From assembly GCA_018432315.1 (NCBI GenBank), contig JAHDLB010000006.1:1-64000 (forward strand): a stretch of DNA of 64,000 bases. The letters are read 5' to 3'. This DNA is from Anaerolineae bacterium. Its GTDB lineage: Bacteria; Chloroflexota; Anaerolineae; Aggregatilineales; Aggregatilineaceae. Of the stretch, positions 1-8,210 are shown piece after piece. Position 1 is the stretch's first letter. The number at the start of each line of letters is the position of its first letter. The notes under the pieces were generated by a model that worked only from the letters and a program-made list of their open reading frames with translations, did not search any database and was not told the origin of the DNA. The position numbers and the translations under genes were made by a program.

Positions 1-62
1 ACGCGCGGGTCGGGCATATCCCCAAAGTAGACTTCCAGGCTGACGTGCGCTTCGTCGTCCAT
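1..62 (-). CDS. Hypothetical protein, N-terminal fragment (runs off the window)
   Basis: An ATG on the minus strand at 62 opens a frame that stays open to the window edge. It starts MDDEAHVSLE and is followed by an acidic, beta-strand-like segment. A purine-rich ribosome site (AGAGG) lies five bases before the ATG. Only 20 codons are visible, so no family can be named. It is transcribed away from the tRNA-Arg promoter, with which it shares a short divergent intergenic region. Confidence 0.5.
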   Translation of the reverse strand, partial: MDDEAHVSLEVYFGDMPDPR

Positions 63-157
63 CTCAACCTCTTCTCTCTCCGTTGCGATGGATTCTAGCG
101 CCCCCCAGCTTTTATTCACGTTTTGATGCGTTTGCCCTGGCTCCGTGCTGCTCGCCA

Positions 158-186
158 TTGATCCGCGTGACCCATCGTGGTAGGAT
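158..186 (+). promoter_or_regulatory. Sigma-70-type promoter of tRNA-Arg
   Basis: The -35 box TTGATC (158-163) and -10 box TAGGAT (181-186) are separated by exactly 17 bases. The expected start, near 193, lies just before the tRNA at 198. No terminator is evident between the tRNA and trpS, so the same promoter may also feed trpS. Confidence 0.55.
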
Positions 187-197
187 TGTGTATGTTT

Positions 198-270
198 GCC
201 GCCGTAGCTCAGTGGATAGAGCGCTAGTCTTCGGAACTAGGCGTCGCGGGTTCGAATCCTGCCGGCGGTA
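198..270 (+). tRNA. tRNA-Arg (anticodon UCG)
   Basis: A 73-base cloverleaf can be folded by eye: a 7-bp acceptor stem (GCCGCCG with CGGCGGT), D-arm, anticodon stem CTAGT/ACTAG, and T-arm GCGGG-TTCGAAT-CCTGC. The anticodon TCG at 231-233 decodes CGA arginine codons. The discriminator base is A270 and CCA is not encoded directly after it. It lies 65 bases upstream of trpS in the same direction. Confidence 0.96.
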
Positions 271-335
271 CTCTGGTCTTTTCACCCTGCCAGAAGTATC
301 CGGCTCTGCCTCGCACCATACAGGACGATCACGCT

Positions 336-1367
336 ATGAATTCACACGTTTCCAAAACGCGCAAGCGCGTCTTATCTGGCGTCCAACCATCCGGCAATTT
401 GACCATCGGGAATTACATCGGGGCGCTCAGGCAGTGGGCGCGCGAACAGCACAACTTCGAGAGCTTTTTCTGTGTGGTGGACCTCCACGCGATCACAGTC
501 CCTTACGATCCGGCTGAGCTGCGTGCCAAGACGCGCGAAGTTGCCGCGTTGTATCTGGCGTGTGGCATCGATCCCGACATTTCTACAATCTTCGTGCAGT
601 CTCACGTACCCGCCCATTCTGAGTTGACGTGGCTGCTCAACTGCATCACGCCGCTCGGATGGCTGAACCGCATGACGCAGTTCAAGGACAAGGCCGCCAA
701 ACAACAGGCCGACTCGGTTGGAACTGGCCTGCTGGACTACCCGGTGTTGATGGCAGCCGATATTCTGCTCTACCACGCCGACGCGGTGCCGGTTGGCGAC
801 GATCAGCGCCAGCACCTCGAACTGACGCGCGACATTGCCCAGCGGTTCAACCACCTGTTTGGGGAGACGTTCACCATTCCCGAGGCGATGATCCCGCTGT
901 CCGGTGGGCGCGTCATGGGCCTGGACGATCCGACCAACAAGATGAGCAAGAGCGAGACGTCGTCGGAATATCACGCCGTCTATCTGCTCGATCCCCTTGA
1001 TCGCGCCAGAAAAAAGATCATGCGCGCGGTGACCGATTCCGGGCGTGATATCTCGTTCAACGACGATCCGCAGCGCGCCGGTGTGAACAACCTGCTGGAA
1101 ATCTACGAGGCGCTGACCGGCAAGACTCGGTCCGAAATCGAAGCGCACTTCGCCACGGCGCGGGGTTATGGCGATCTGAAGAAAGAAGTGGCCGATGTCG
1201 TGATCGCGGCGCTGGAACCCATTCAACAGCGGTACCGCGAGATCACCGGTGAGCAGGGCTACGTCGACTCGCTGTTGGCCCAGGGCGCCGAACGCGCCGC
1301 CGAGATCGCCCGGTCTACATTGGACACGGTTCGTGATAGAATGGGATTCATCAAGACGCATTCCTAG
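336..1367 (+). CDS. trpS: Tryptophanyl-tRNA synthetase
   Basis: Charges tRNA-Trp with tryptophan using ATP in the cytoplasm. The 343-residue product has the usual length for bacterial TrpRS, a class Ic synthetase. The HIGH-type motif appears as TIGN (about 23-26) inside SGNLTIGNYIGA. The ATP-loop motif is a perfect KMSKS at 202-206. The family-typical PVGDDQ stretch is near 152-157, just before the LELTRDIAQRFN helix. The ATG at 336 is preceded by AGGA ten bases upstream. The following zinc-ribbon gene starts two bases after its stop, so the two are probably translationally coupled. Nothing is missing from the catalytic core. A long minus-strand frame across the gene is an antisense artefact of high GC. 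Confidence 0.98.
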   Translation: MNSHVSKTRKRVLSGVQPSGNLTIGNYIGALRQWAREQHNFESFFCVVDLHAITVPYDPAELRAKTREVAALYLACGIDPDISTIFVQSHVPAHSELTWLLNCITPLGWLNRMTQFKDKAAKQQADSVGTGLLDYPVLMAADILLYHADAVPVGDDQRQHLELTRDIAQRFNHLFGETFTIPEAMIPLSGGRVMGLDDPTNKMSKSETSSEYHAVYLLDPLDRARKKIMRAVTDSGRDISFNDDPQRAGVNNLLEIYEALTGKTRSEIEAHFATARGYGDLKKEVADVVIAALEPIQQRYREITGEQGYVDSLLAQGAERAAEIARSTLDTVRDRMGFIKTHS

Positions 1368-1369
1368 GC

Positions 1370-2101
1370 ATGGATAAGGTCAGCATGTCTGACAGCGCGG
1401 CCACGCCGCCCCCACTGCAAGGATGTTTATTCTGCCATACCGAGCAGTCAACATTCCTGGTTGAGGGGCGGCGCTTATTTGGCATGGGGAACAACTATCC
1501 TGTCCTTCGGTGCAGTCACTGCGGCTCGGCAGCGTTGTTTGACGACGGCGGCGATGAGCCGGACAGGTGGCGCATCCGTTATCGCCGCGTGAACAGGGCC
1601 GACGCGTACTATTACGTAGCAGATCGCCTGGGAAAGGCTGGCTGGTTGTCTGCGCGCGATGCACTTCGCATCAGCCAGGATGGCTTCGTGCAGCGCAAGC
1701 GGGTTCAACAGGCGCACCTGGGAGATCTCGATTGGCTGCAACCCGCGCCGATGAATCCGCCTCCCCCGTTTGTGGAAACCGACGAGGTGCTGTTCCTGGC
1801 ATTACGCGCCGTTTCCTACCAGGAAGGCTCTCTGCCGGGGTTGTGGTCGCGCTTTGGGCCCCGAACGGTTCTCGACTCGGGCAAATTCTACGTCACCGAT
1901 CGCAGTCTTCATCTGATGGGGCAGCGCAAAACATGGTCCCATTCCCTGGCCGAGGTGCAGCGCGTGGCATTCAATCACCGGATGTGGCTGGTCGATATTG
2001 CGGCGGGCAGCCAGATATACCAGTATCAGGGCGCCAATCTAACCGATCAATACGATCCCCAGTTGGTGGCGGCAGTGATCCGCTCGTTGGCGGGCGCCTG
2101 A
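1370..2101 (+). CDS. Hypothetical zinc-ribbon protein with PH/GRAM-like tail
   Basis: A 243-residue protein that I cannot assign to a named family. The N-terminus has two CxxC knuckles, CLFC (about 19-22) and CSHC (about 48-51), as in a zinc ribbon. The C-terminal part (about 150-240) has a beta-rich pattern (KFYVTDRSLHLMG, then WSHSLAEVQRV) resembling the PH/GRAM-like domains of small bacterial proteins, followed by a terminal helix. There is no signal peptide or membrane segment. It begins two bases after trpS, which suggests co-expression, but no role in tRNA charging can be read from the sequence. An alternative ATG lies five codons downstream. The PH-like reading is an inference from the strand pattern only. 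Confidence 0.75.
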   Translation: MDKVSMSDSAATPPPLQGCLFCHTEQSTFLVEGRRLFGMGNNYPVLRCSHCGSAALFDDGGDEPDRWRIRYRRVNRADAYYYVADRLGKAGWLSARDALRISQDGFVQRKRVQQAHLGDLDWLQPAPMNPPPPFVETDEVLFLALRAVSYQEGSLPGLWSRFGPRTVLDSGKFYVTDRSLHLMGQRKTWSHSLAEVQRVAFNHRMWLVDIAAGSQIYQYQGANLTDQYDPQLVAAVIRSLAGA

Positions 2102-2157
2102 TCCACTTTCTTCATTCAGCTATGGCGGGCCATGCCTAACGCGTGGCTGGCAAAAGC

Positions 2158-2186
2158 TTGACAATCTTCTGTAAGTTTTTTATACT
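2158..2186 (+). promoter_or_regulatory. Near-perfect orphan sigma-70 promoter
   Basis: The -35 box TTGACA (2158-2163, 6/6 match) and -10 box TATACT (2181-2186, 5/6) have an ideal 17-base spacer. It points into a region with no plus-strand gene: the next plus-strand gene begins at 6144 and has its own -10. It is the best promoter match in the window and most simply drives a short untranslated RNA. Confidence 0.7.
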
Positions 2187-2192
2187 GACGTC

Positions 2193-2268
2193 AATAGTCC
2201 ATTACAGGACATCCCACCACCCCACCCGCTAGAGCGTCGCGTATCCCCACACGCGACGCTCGCGTTTA
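2193..2268 (+). ncRNA. Candidate C-rich small RNA ending in a GC hairpin
   Basis: This is the predicted transcript of the orphan promoter at 2158-2186. It has no plausible reading frame. Its middle (about 2210-2230) is a run of CCCACC-type repeats. It ends in a perfect 10-bp hairpin (2232-2241 with 2252-2261) whose loop is again C-rich (ATCCCCAC), followed by GCGTTTA. C-rich unpaired seeds of this type are known in Gram-positive small RNAs that pair with G-rich Shine-Dalgarno sequences; that function is inferred here. The hairpin may instead serve only as the 3' end of the neighbouring genes. Confidence 0.4.
2232..2268. terminator. Hairpin between convergent genes
   Basis: A perfect 10-bp stem (GAGCGTCGCG/CGCGACGCTC) with a 10-base loop lies five bases beyond the minus-strand stop codon of the deacetylase-family gene. 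It also follows the orphan plus-strand promoter. The T-tract is short (GTTT on the plus strand), so efficiency is uncertain. It could end transcripts from either side. Confidence 0.55.
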
Positions 2269-3168
2269 TGGTGGCGATATCGCGGCAGCCACGGCGATGG
2301 TCTGCAGATGAATATCGACGATATCCTGTATGTCGCGGGCATATCCGCCCGCCATGACGACTGCCACCGGCAGCCGGCGGTCGCGACACATCCCCAGCAC
2401 GTAGTGATCCCTGGCAAGCAACCCCGCCTTGGTCAGGCTGAGTCTCCCCAGGCGGTCACCAATATACGGATCGGCCCCGGCCAGGCAGATCATCAGGTCG
2501 GGTACGAACGCGCCAAACACAGCTTGTAACCCCATCTCCAGCGCGTTCTGGTAGGCAGCATCGTCGGCGCCATCGTCCAATTCGATGTCCAGATCGCTCG
2601 CCTGTTTGTGGAACGGGAAATTTCGCTTTCCGTGAATCGAGAACGTGAATACGCTCGTGTCGTCGGAGAAGATGTACGCTGTGCCGTCTCCCTGGTGCAC
2701 GTCGCAGTCGACGATCAGGATCTTCTCGGCCAGGCTCTCGCGCTGGATGGTTCGGGCGGCGGCGGCAGCATCGTTGAACACGCAGAAGCCGGCTCCAAAC
2801 TCCGGGAATGCGTGATGCGTGCCTCCGGCGAGATTGACGGAAACGCCCCTCTTGAGCGCGGAACGGCATGCACTGATCGTTCCCCCAACCGATCGGCGCG
2901 ATCGCTGGACCAGCGCGGGCGACCATGGAAACCCGAGCCGCCGGATTTCCTTATCGGTCAACTGGCCGCCCACCACGCGGCGGACATAGTCCTCGGTGTG
3001 GACGTACAGCAGTTGTTCATCGGTCGCCGCGTCAGGGACGTCGAGGTCCTCGTTGCGCAGGATGCCGGTGGCAACAGCCTGTTCGCGGACCATCGCGTAT
3101 TTCTGCATCGGGAAGCGGTGCCCTTCCGGCAGCGGCAGCACGAACTGGTCGCAGTAATACGCTTTCAT
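2266..3168 (-). CDS. Histone deacetylase-family (arginase-fold) amidohydrolase
   Basis: A 300-residue, single-domain member of the HDAC/AcuC/acetylpolyamine amidohydrolase superfamily, zinc enzymes that remove acyl groups from amines. Visible catalytic parts are the His pair H118-H119 in GGTHHAFPEFG, zinc ligands D156 and H158 in DCDVHQGDGTA, a third ligand D233 in GADPYIGDRLG, and the transition-state Tyr in AGGYARD near the end. The opening GHRFPMQKY is typical of the short HDAC11-like or plant-like group. The substrate cannot be told: acetyl-lysine, acetylpolyamine or another acyl amide are all possible. The start lies three bases after the stop of the Ca2+ ATPase, so the two form an operon. 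It ends next to a hairpin at 2232-2261. Confidence 0.93.
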   Translation of the reverse strand: MKAYYCDQFVLPLPEGHRFPMQKYAMVREQAVATGILRNEDLDVPDAATDEQLLYVHTEDYVRRVVGGQLTDKEIRRLGFPWSPALVQRSRRSVGGTISACRSALKRGVSVNLAGGTHHAFPEFGAGFCVFNDAAAAARTIQRESLAEKILIVDCDVHQGDGTAYIFSDDTSVFTFSIHGKRNFPFHKQASDLDIELDDGADDAAYQNALEMGLQAVFGAFVPDLMICLAGADPYIGDRLGRLSLTKAGLLARDHYVLGMCRDRRLPVAVVMAGGYARDIQDIVDIHLQTIAVAAAISPP

Positions 3169-3171
3169 CGA

Positions 3172-5967
3172 TCACCCGCGCAGATCCGCCGTGGTCTGCA
3201 AAGGTGTTGCTTTCTGGTGGTTGGTGTGGCGCAAGTACGCTTTGGTCAGTTCTTCCACAATCGCTGGCAGAATGGTCAGCGGCAGCACATACACCCAGTG
3301 CACAGCATCCAGCGCCACGGTGTCGAACACGCCCTGAAGGAAGGGCACGTACACGACCAGCAGCAGCAGCGCGAAAGACGTGAACACCGCGTATTGCATG
3401 TATTTGTTGCTGAAGACGCCTATTCTGATCAGTGCGTTTTGCTCCGAGCGCGTGGTATAGGCACGAAACAACTGGGAAGCCGACAGGGTGACGAAAGCCA
3501 TGGTTCGGGCCAGCATCCAATTGTCGTCCGGTGCCAGATGCCGTCCCAGCGCGAACGCGCCCAACGTGGCAACCGTGATGATGATCGTCTGGACGAGCAT
3601 CCCAATGCGCATCTCGCGGTTGATGATCGGCTCGTTCACCGGGCGCGGAGGATGGTCCATGATATCCGGGTCCCCCTTTTCGACTCCCAGTGCCAGGGCC
3701 GGCGCGCCATCTGTCAGCAGGTTCAGCCACAAGAGCTGGATCGGGGTGAGCGGAGGGGGAGTACCCGCCAGGGTCGCCAGGAAGATCACGGCAATTTCGC
3801 CCAGATTGCAGCTTAACAGGAAGTACACAAACTTGCGAATGTTCGAATAGATGACCCGGCCCTGCTCGACGGCAGAGACGATGCTGACGTAGTTGTCATC
3901 GGTCAGCACCATATCAGCGGTCTCCTTTGTGACGTCGGTGCCGGTGATGCCCATCGCCACCCCGATGCTGGCACGCTTGAGCGCCGGTGCATCGTTGACG
4001 CCATCGCCTGTCATGGCGACCACATGATCGCGGGCGCGAAACGCCTCGACGATCCGGAGCTTGTGCTCAGGTGACACGCGCGCGAACACGTCGATATCAT
4101 CGATAATACGGGCCAGATCGGACGCGGACATCGCCTCGACCTCGCTGCCGTGGACGACTCGACCGCCCTCGCGGAGCAGCCTGATATTTTGGGCGATGGC
4201 CCGCGCCGTGTCGGGATAATCCCCGGTGACCATCACCGTCCTGATCCCGGCGCTGCGAGCCCGTTCGATAGCCGGTTGGACTTCTGGTCTGGCCGGATCG
4301 ATCATGGCGATCAGGCCGATGAACGTGAGGTGGCATTCGATCGAATCGGGTGTAATCTCAGGCGGCATCTCGTCCAAATAGCGTCGGGCGACGGCCAGCA
4401 CTCGCAGCGCTTGGTGAGCAAATTCCGTGTTCACCGCGCGGATCTCTTCGGCGGCCCGCTCCGTGAGAGGGATGACCTCGCCATTCTCGAGGATCGTGTC
4501 GCACCGCTCCAGGACGATCTCAGGGGCTCCCTTGCAGTACACGACCAGCCCGGCCCCATTGGCTTGCTCGTGGATGGTGCTCATCCGCTTGCGCGTCGAG
4601 TCGAAGGGGATTTCGTTGGCGCGCGGGTATTGCCGGTCAGTGTCGTCCCGGTCCATGCCCGCTTTCGCCGCGGCCACTACCAGCGCCCCCTCGGTGGGAT
4701 CCCCGATGATGCGATGGCCCGGCGGCATACCGTTGTTCTCCGAATCGATCACCAACTGCGCGTCGCTTGCCAGCAGTCCACCCAGCAAAAGCTGCTGGAC
4801 TTCCGCAGATTCGTTCGGGTCAACGCTGTCCCCTTGATACCGGAACTGCCCCTCAGGGATGTACCCCTGTCCGGTGATGTCCCAGTGCGCGTGATTGGCG
4901 TACAGCTTCACCGCCGTCATTTGGTTTTGGGTGAGCGTGCCCGTCTTGTCGGAGCAGATCGCGCTGGCGCTGCCCAGCGTTTCGACTGCCGGAAGCCGCC
5001 GGACCAGCGCGTTGCGCCGGATCATCTCGCGCATGCCGATCGCCAGGTTGATCGTCACGATGGCGGGCAGTCCTTCCGGCACGGCTGCGATCGCGAGCGC
5101 AACCGCCGTCATCAACGCTTCCTCGAATGCCTCGAGCAGGTTGTAGTCGGTTTGGGTGATCTCGCGCGCGAAGATCACGATACCGACGATCAGGCAGATC
5201 ACCAGCGCCCCAATGCTCAGCGTGCGTCCGAGTTGGTCCAGGCGGCGCTGTAGGGGCGTTTCTTCCGTTTCGGTCGACTGGATGAGGTCCGCGATCTTGC
5301 CAATTTCGGTCTTCATCCCGGTATGCACGACGACCGCTTTTCCTCGTCCATAGGTAGCTGTCGAGCCCATATAGGCCATGTTTTTGCGGTCGCCCAGCAG
5401 GCTGTTTGGTTGGATCTCGATGTCGACCCGTTTGTCGACGGGGACCGATTCGCCGGTGAGCGATGCTTCGTCGATTTTGAGATTCACGGCTGTTAGCAGG
5501 CGAACGTCGGCGGGAATATAGTTTCCCGCATCGAGGAGGATGATGTCGCCGGGCACGAGCGCCGCTGCCGGGATGTGCTTCTGGCGGCCTTCCCTGACGA
5601 CGATGGCGTCAGGTGATGTCAGCTTTTGGAGCGCGCTCAGCGCCTCTTCGGCCTTGCCTTCCTGGATGATCCCAAGAATCGCGTTCAAGATGACGATGGC
5701 GGCGATAGCGGCGGTTTCGACCCAGTCGCCGAGCGCTGCCGACAGAACAGCCGCAAAAATGAGAATGTAGATCACGAAGCTCTGGAATTGTGCGAGCAGC
5801 CGCTGCCAGAAGGAAGGCCGGGGCTGTTCCATGAGCTGGTTCGGCCCGTAGCGCTCGAGGCGTTGAACGGCTTCCTGTTCGGACAGTCCCTTGACCGGAT
5901 CGGTGTTGAGCGCTTCGAAGATCTCTTCTGGCGGCGCAACATACCATAAGTGTGCGGGAGTTGTCAT
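3172..5967 (-). CDS. Type IIA cation-transporting P-type ATPase (probable Ca2+ pump)
   Basis: A 931-residue membrane pump. Visible elements in order: N-terminal cation-ATPase domain, TGES dephosphorylation loop (171-174), M4 ion site VPEGLPA (E298), phosphorylation motif DKTGTLT (D340), MVTGDYPDTA hinge, GDGVNDAPALK, M5 with CNLGE, and M6 with NLLTDGAPALALG. PEGL in M4 together with N/TD in M6 is the Ca2+ (SERCA/LMCA1-like) signature rather than the Na+/K+ one. In M8 the stretch aligned by eye to SERCA VTIEMC reads VTLSAS, so the site-I glutamate (SERCA E908) appears absent and one Ca2+ per cycle is likely. It is the first gene of a two-gene minus-strand operon with the deacetylase-family enzyme. 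The ATG at 5967 fits family N-termini. Confidence 0.95.
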   Translation of the reverse strand: MTTPAHLWYVAPPEEIFEALNTDPVKGLSEQEAVQRLERYGPNQLMEQPRPSFWQRLLAQFQSFVIYILIFAAVLSAALGDWVETAAIAAIVILNAILGIIQEGKAEEALSALQKLTSPDAIVVREGRQKHIPAAALVPGDIILLDAGNYIPADVRLLTAVNLKIDEASLTGESVPVDKRVDIEIQPNSLLGDRKNMAYMGSTATYGRGKAVVVHTGMKTEIGKIADLIQSTETEETPLQRRLDQLGRTLSIGALVICLIVGIVIFAREITQTDYNLLEAFEEALMTAVALAIAAVPEGLPAIVTINLAIGMREMIRRNALVRRLPAVETLGSASAICSDKTGTLTQNQMTAVKLYANHAHWDITGQGYIPEGQFRYQGDSVDPNESAEVQQLLLGGLLASDAQLVIDSENNGMPPGHRIIGDPTEGALVVAAAKAGMDRDDTDRQYPRANEIPFDSTRKRMSTIHEQANGAGLVVYCKGAPEIVLERCDTILENGEVIPLTERAAEEIRAVNTEFAHQALRVLAVARRYLDEMPPEITPDSIECHLTFIGLIAMIDPARPEVQPAIERARSAGIRTVMVTGDYPDTARAIAQNIRLLREGGRVVHGSEVEAMSASDLARIIDDIDVFARVSPEHKLRIVEAFRARDHVVAMTGDGVNDAPALKRASIGVAMGITGTDVTKETADMVLTDDNYVSIVSAVEQGRVIYSNIRKFVYFLLSCNLGEIAVIFLATLAGTPPPLTPIQLLWLNLLTDGAPALALGVEKGDPDIMDHPPRPVNEPIINREMRIGMLVQTIIITVATLGAFALGRHLAPDDNWMLARTMAFVTLSASQLFRAYTTRSEQNALIRIGVFSNKYMQYAVFTSFALLLLVVYVPFLQGVFDTVALDAVHWVYVLPLTILPAIVEELTKAYLRHTNHQKATPLQTTADLRG

Positions 5968-6090
5968 GGGTTAAGCTTCTCTTGATTGCTGGTAGCACGC
6001 GCAAAGAACCAATGCCTTATATGGTATCATGAGGTTTCCGAGCGCGCCGCAATGCGCTATCTTGTGCATTTTCTGTTTGCCGTTCGGGTG

Positions 6091-6099
6091 TGCTATACT
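6091..6099 (+). promoter_or_regulatory. Extended -10 promoter of the recombination operon
   Basis: TGC followed by TATACT (6094-6099) forms an extended -10 element. No good -35 is seen 16-18 bases upstream. The expected start near 6106 excludes an in-frame start codon at 6090 and supports translation of the first gene from ATG 6144. Confidence 0.5.
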
Positions 6100-6143
6100 C
6101 TGTATCGAACATCTGTTTGTGTGAGAGCGAGTCGGGATTGCGG

Positions 6144-8210
6144 ATGAAAACAGCACAGTTTGTCGAGGGGCCCGCCGGTTCAGGCAAGACAACCCACGCG
6201 ATCGAGCATATCCGATCGCTGATCGTCGATCAAGGCGTGCGCCCGGACGAAATCTTGCTGCTGGTTCCACAGCGCGTTTTAGGGCGTCCCTACCAGATCG
6301 CGTTTTCGTCGCCCGACTGGCCCGGCGGCGCCGACATCACTCCCGTGACGATTGGCGGGCTTGCCCGGCGCAGTCTGGAATTGTTTTGGCCGCTGATCGC
6401 TGAAAAGGCCGGTTTTGCCCATCCAACCTGGGAACCGGGGTTTCTCACCATCGAGACGGCGCAGTATTTCATGGCGCAGTTCGTCAACGAGGCGGTCGAG
6501 ACCGGCGTGTTTGACAGCATCAGCGTGACGCCGTTTCGAATCATGAACCAGACTCTCGATAACCTCTCCAAAGCGGCGATGAACCAGTTCACGCTCGACG
6601 AAGTTGCGTCGAGGCTCGTCGCTGCCTGGGGCGACCGCCATTCGAGCCGTCCCCCGGTCTATCGTGCCAGCCTGGACCTTGCCGCACGTTTTCGGGATCA
6701 CTGTCTCGAGAACAGCTTGTTGGATTTCTCGCTGCAAATCGATCTGTTCATGAAGGACCTGTTGCAGGAACCGGTGTTTGAGCGGTATGTGAAGCGGGCG
6801 TATCGGCACCTTGTTGCGGATAATCTCGAGGAGAATTTCCCGGTTGTGGCCGACTTCATCCGCTGGGCCTGGGATATGTTGGACTCCGCCCTGCTCGTCT
6901 ATGATACCGACGCGGGGTATCGCAGCTTTCTCGGCGCCGATCCAGCGGGGATGCACGATCTCGCCGATTTGTGCGATGAGGTGCTCGCCTTTCAGCCTCT
7001 GCAATCGGCCAATTCGGCGATACTCGCCCTTGCCGGTGAGTTTTCCAGCCGCCTGGATTCCGCCACGCCGGTGCCCGCCCCTTCACCGGCGAACCCGTTG
7101 GAGGCGGTCCATTTTTCAACGCATACCTTCTATCCTCAGATGATCGACTGGACCGTTGATCGCATCAGCGAACTGGTTGCTGGGGGCGTTTCCCCGCGCG
7201 AGATCGTCGTGCTGGCGCCATTTCTGGGCGATTCGCTGCGTTTTTCCCTGGCCCAGGGCCTCGAGCAGCGGGACATTCCGGTCGTTTCGCACCGTCCCTC
7301 TCGTGCGGTGCGCGATGAACCCGCAGCCCGCACCGTTCTGACGCTCATGTCGCTGGCCTATCCCGAATGGGGCTACGCGCCACCCTCGGCGGACATCGCC
7401 GACGCGTTGGGCCAGGTTATCGACGGCCTGGATCCCGCGCGGGCGTGGCTGCTCGCCACAATTGTCTATAAACAGCAGTCCGGCGAGCTGAGTTCGTTTG
7501 ATGCAATTGAAGCTCGCGCGCAGCAGCGCATCACGTATCGCGCTGGGGAGCGGTACGAGGAACTGCGGCAGTGGCTGGTGGACTCGCGCGATCTGGCGGC
7601 ATCGAACCCGCCGGACGTCTTCATCAGTTACCTGTTTGGGGAAGTTCTGTCACAGCCAGGGTTTGGTTATCATGCGGACCTGGACGCTGGCCGCGTCGTC
7701 GCGGAACTGGTGGAATCCGCGCGGAAATTTCGGCAGACTTTGTACCCGCACGGAATCGAGGACTGGAGTAGCGTTTCGAAGGAATACGTCACGCTGGTGC
7801 GAAAAGGGTTGCTCGCGGCCCTGTATGTGGCAAGCTGGCACGCAGAAGATCAGGACGCAGTTTTTGTGTCTCCGGCCTACACGTTCCTGATGCGCAACCG
7901 TCAGGTGGATTACCAGTTTTGGCTCGATATCGGGAGCAGCCACTGGTGGGAGCGCCTCGAACAGCCGCTCACCCATCCTTACGTGCTGTCGCGTAATTTC
8001 CCTGCTGGTCAAATCTGGACCGACGACCTGGAATACGCGGCCCGGCGCGAGGCGCTGCGGCGGCTGGTGGTAGGGCTTGCGCGGCGGTGCCGGGAGGGGA
8101 TTTTCGCTGTTGCCGCCCAGCTTGGCGAGCAGGGATACGAACAGCAAGGGCCCCTTCTACTGTTGCTCGAGCAGCTTGGGCGGCAGGTTGATGCGGATGG
8201 TGCGGGATGA
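6144..8210 (+). CDS. AddB-like ATPase/helicase-family subunit without nuclease domain
   Basis: A 688-residue protein with a Walker A motif at its very start (GPAGSGKT, 9-16), directly followed by a helix and VRPDEILLLVPQ, as in AddB/RecC-type and UvrD-like proteins. Later segments such as IVVLAPFLGDSLRFSLAQGLEQRDIP resemble the motif IV region. No clear DExx Walker B, motif V or motif VI is visible, so it is probably a structural or DNA-scanning partner rather than a full helicase. Unlike AddB (about 1150 residues), it lacks the C-terminal Fe-S nuclease. Its stop overlaps the ATG of the helicase gene (ATGA, 8207-8210). I chose ATG 6144 over the upstream frame because the predicted promoter lies between. 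Expected partners are the next two gene products. Confidence 0.8.
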   Translation: MKTAQFVEGPAGSGKTTHAIEHIRSLIVDQGVRPDEILLLVPQRVLGRPYQIAFSSPDWPGGADITPVTIGGLARRSLELFWPLIAEKAGFAHPTWEPGFLTIETAQYFMAQFVNEAVETGVFDSISVTPFRIMNQTLDNLSKAAMNQFTLDEVASRLVAAWGDRHSSRPPVYRASLDLAARFRDHCLENSLLDFSLQIDLFMKDLLQEPVFERYVKRAYRHLVADNLEENFPVVADFIRWAWDMLDSALLVYDTDAGYRSFLGADPAGMHDLADLCDEVLAFQPLQSANSAILALAGEFSSRLDSATPVPAPSPANPLEAVHFSTHTFYPQMIDWTVDRISELVAGGVSPREIVVLAPFLGDSLRFSLAQGLEQRDIPVVSHRPSRAVRDEPAARTVLTLMSLAYPEWGYAPPSADIADALGQVIDGLDPARAWLLATIVYKQQSGELSSFDAIEARAQQRITYRAGERYEELRQWLVDSRDLAASNPPDVFISYLFGEVLSQPGFGYHADLDAGRVVAELVESARKFRQTLYPHGIEDWSSVSKEYVTLVRKGLLAALYVASWHAEDQDAVFVSPAYTFLMRNRQVDYQFWLDIGSSHWWERLEQPLTHPYVLSRNFPAGQIWTDDLEYAARREALRRLVVGLARRCREGIFAVAAQLGEQGYEQQGPLLLLLEQLGRQVDADGAG

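Noticed and set aside
372-1361. A 329-codon minus-strand open frame across trpS
   Set aside because: It is fully antisense to a clear TrpRS gene and its translation has no motif. In high-GC DNA such antisense frames stay open by codon bias.
2608-5253. Long plus-strand frames across the deacetylase-family and Ca2+ ATPase genes
   Set aside because: The products are low-complexity Arg/Gln/His-rich sequences, and the opposite strand holds well-supported enzymes with all catalytic motifs.
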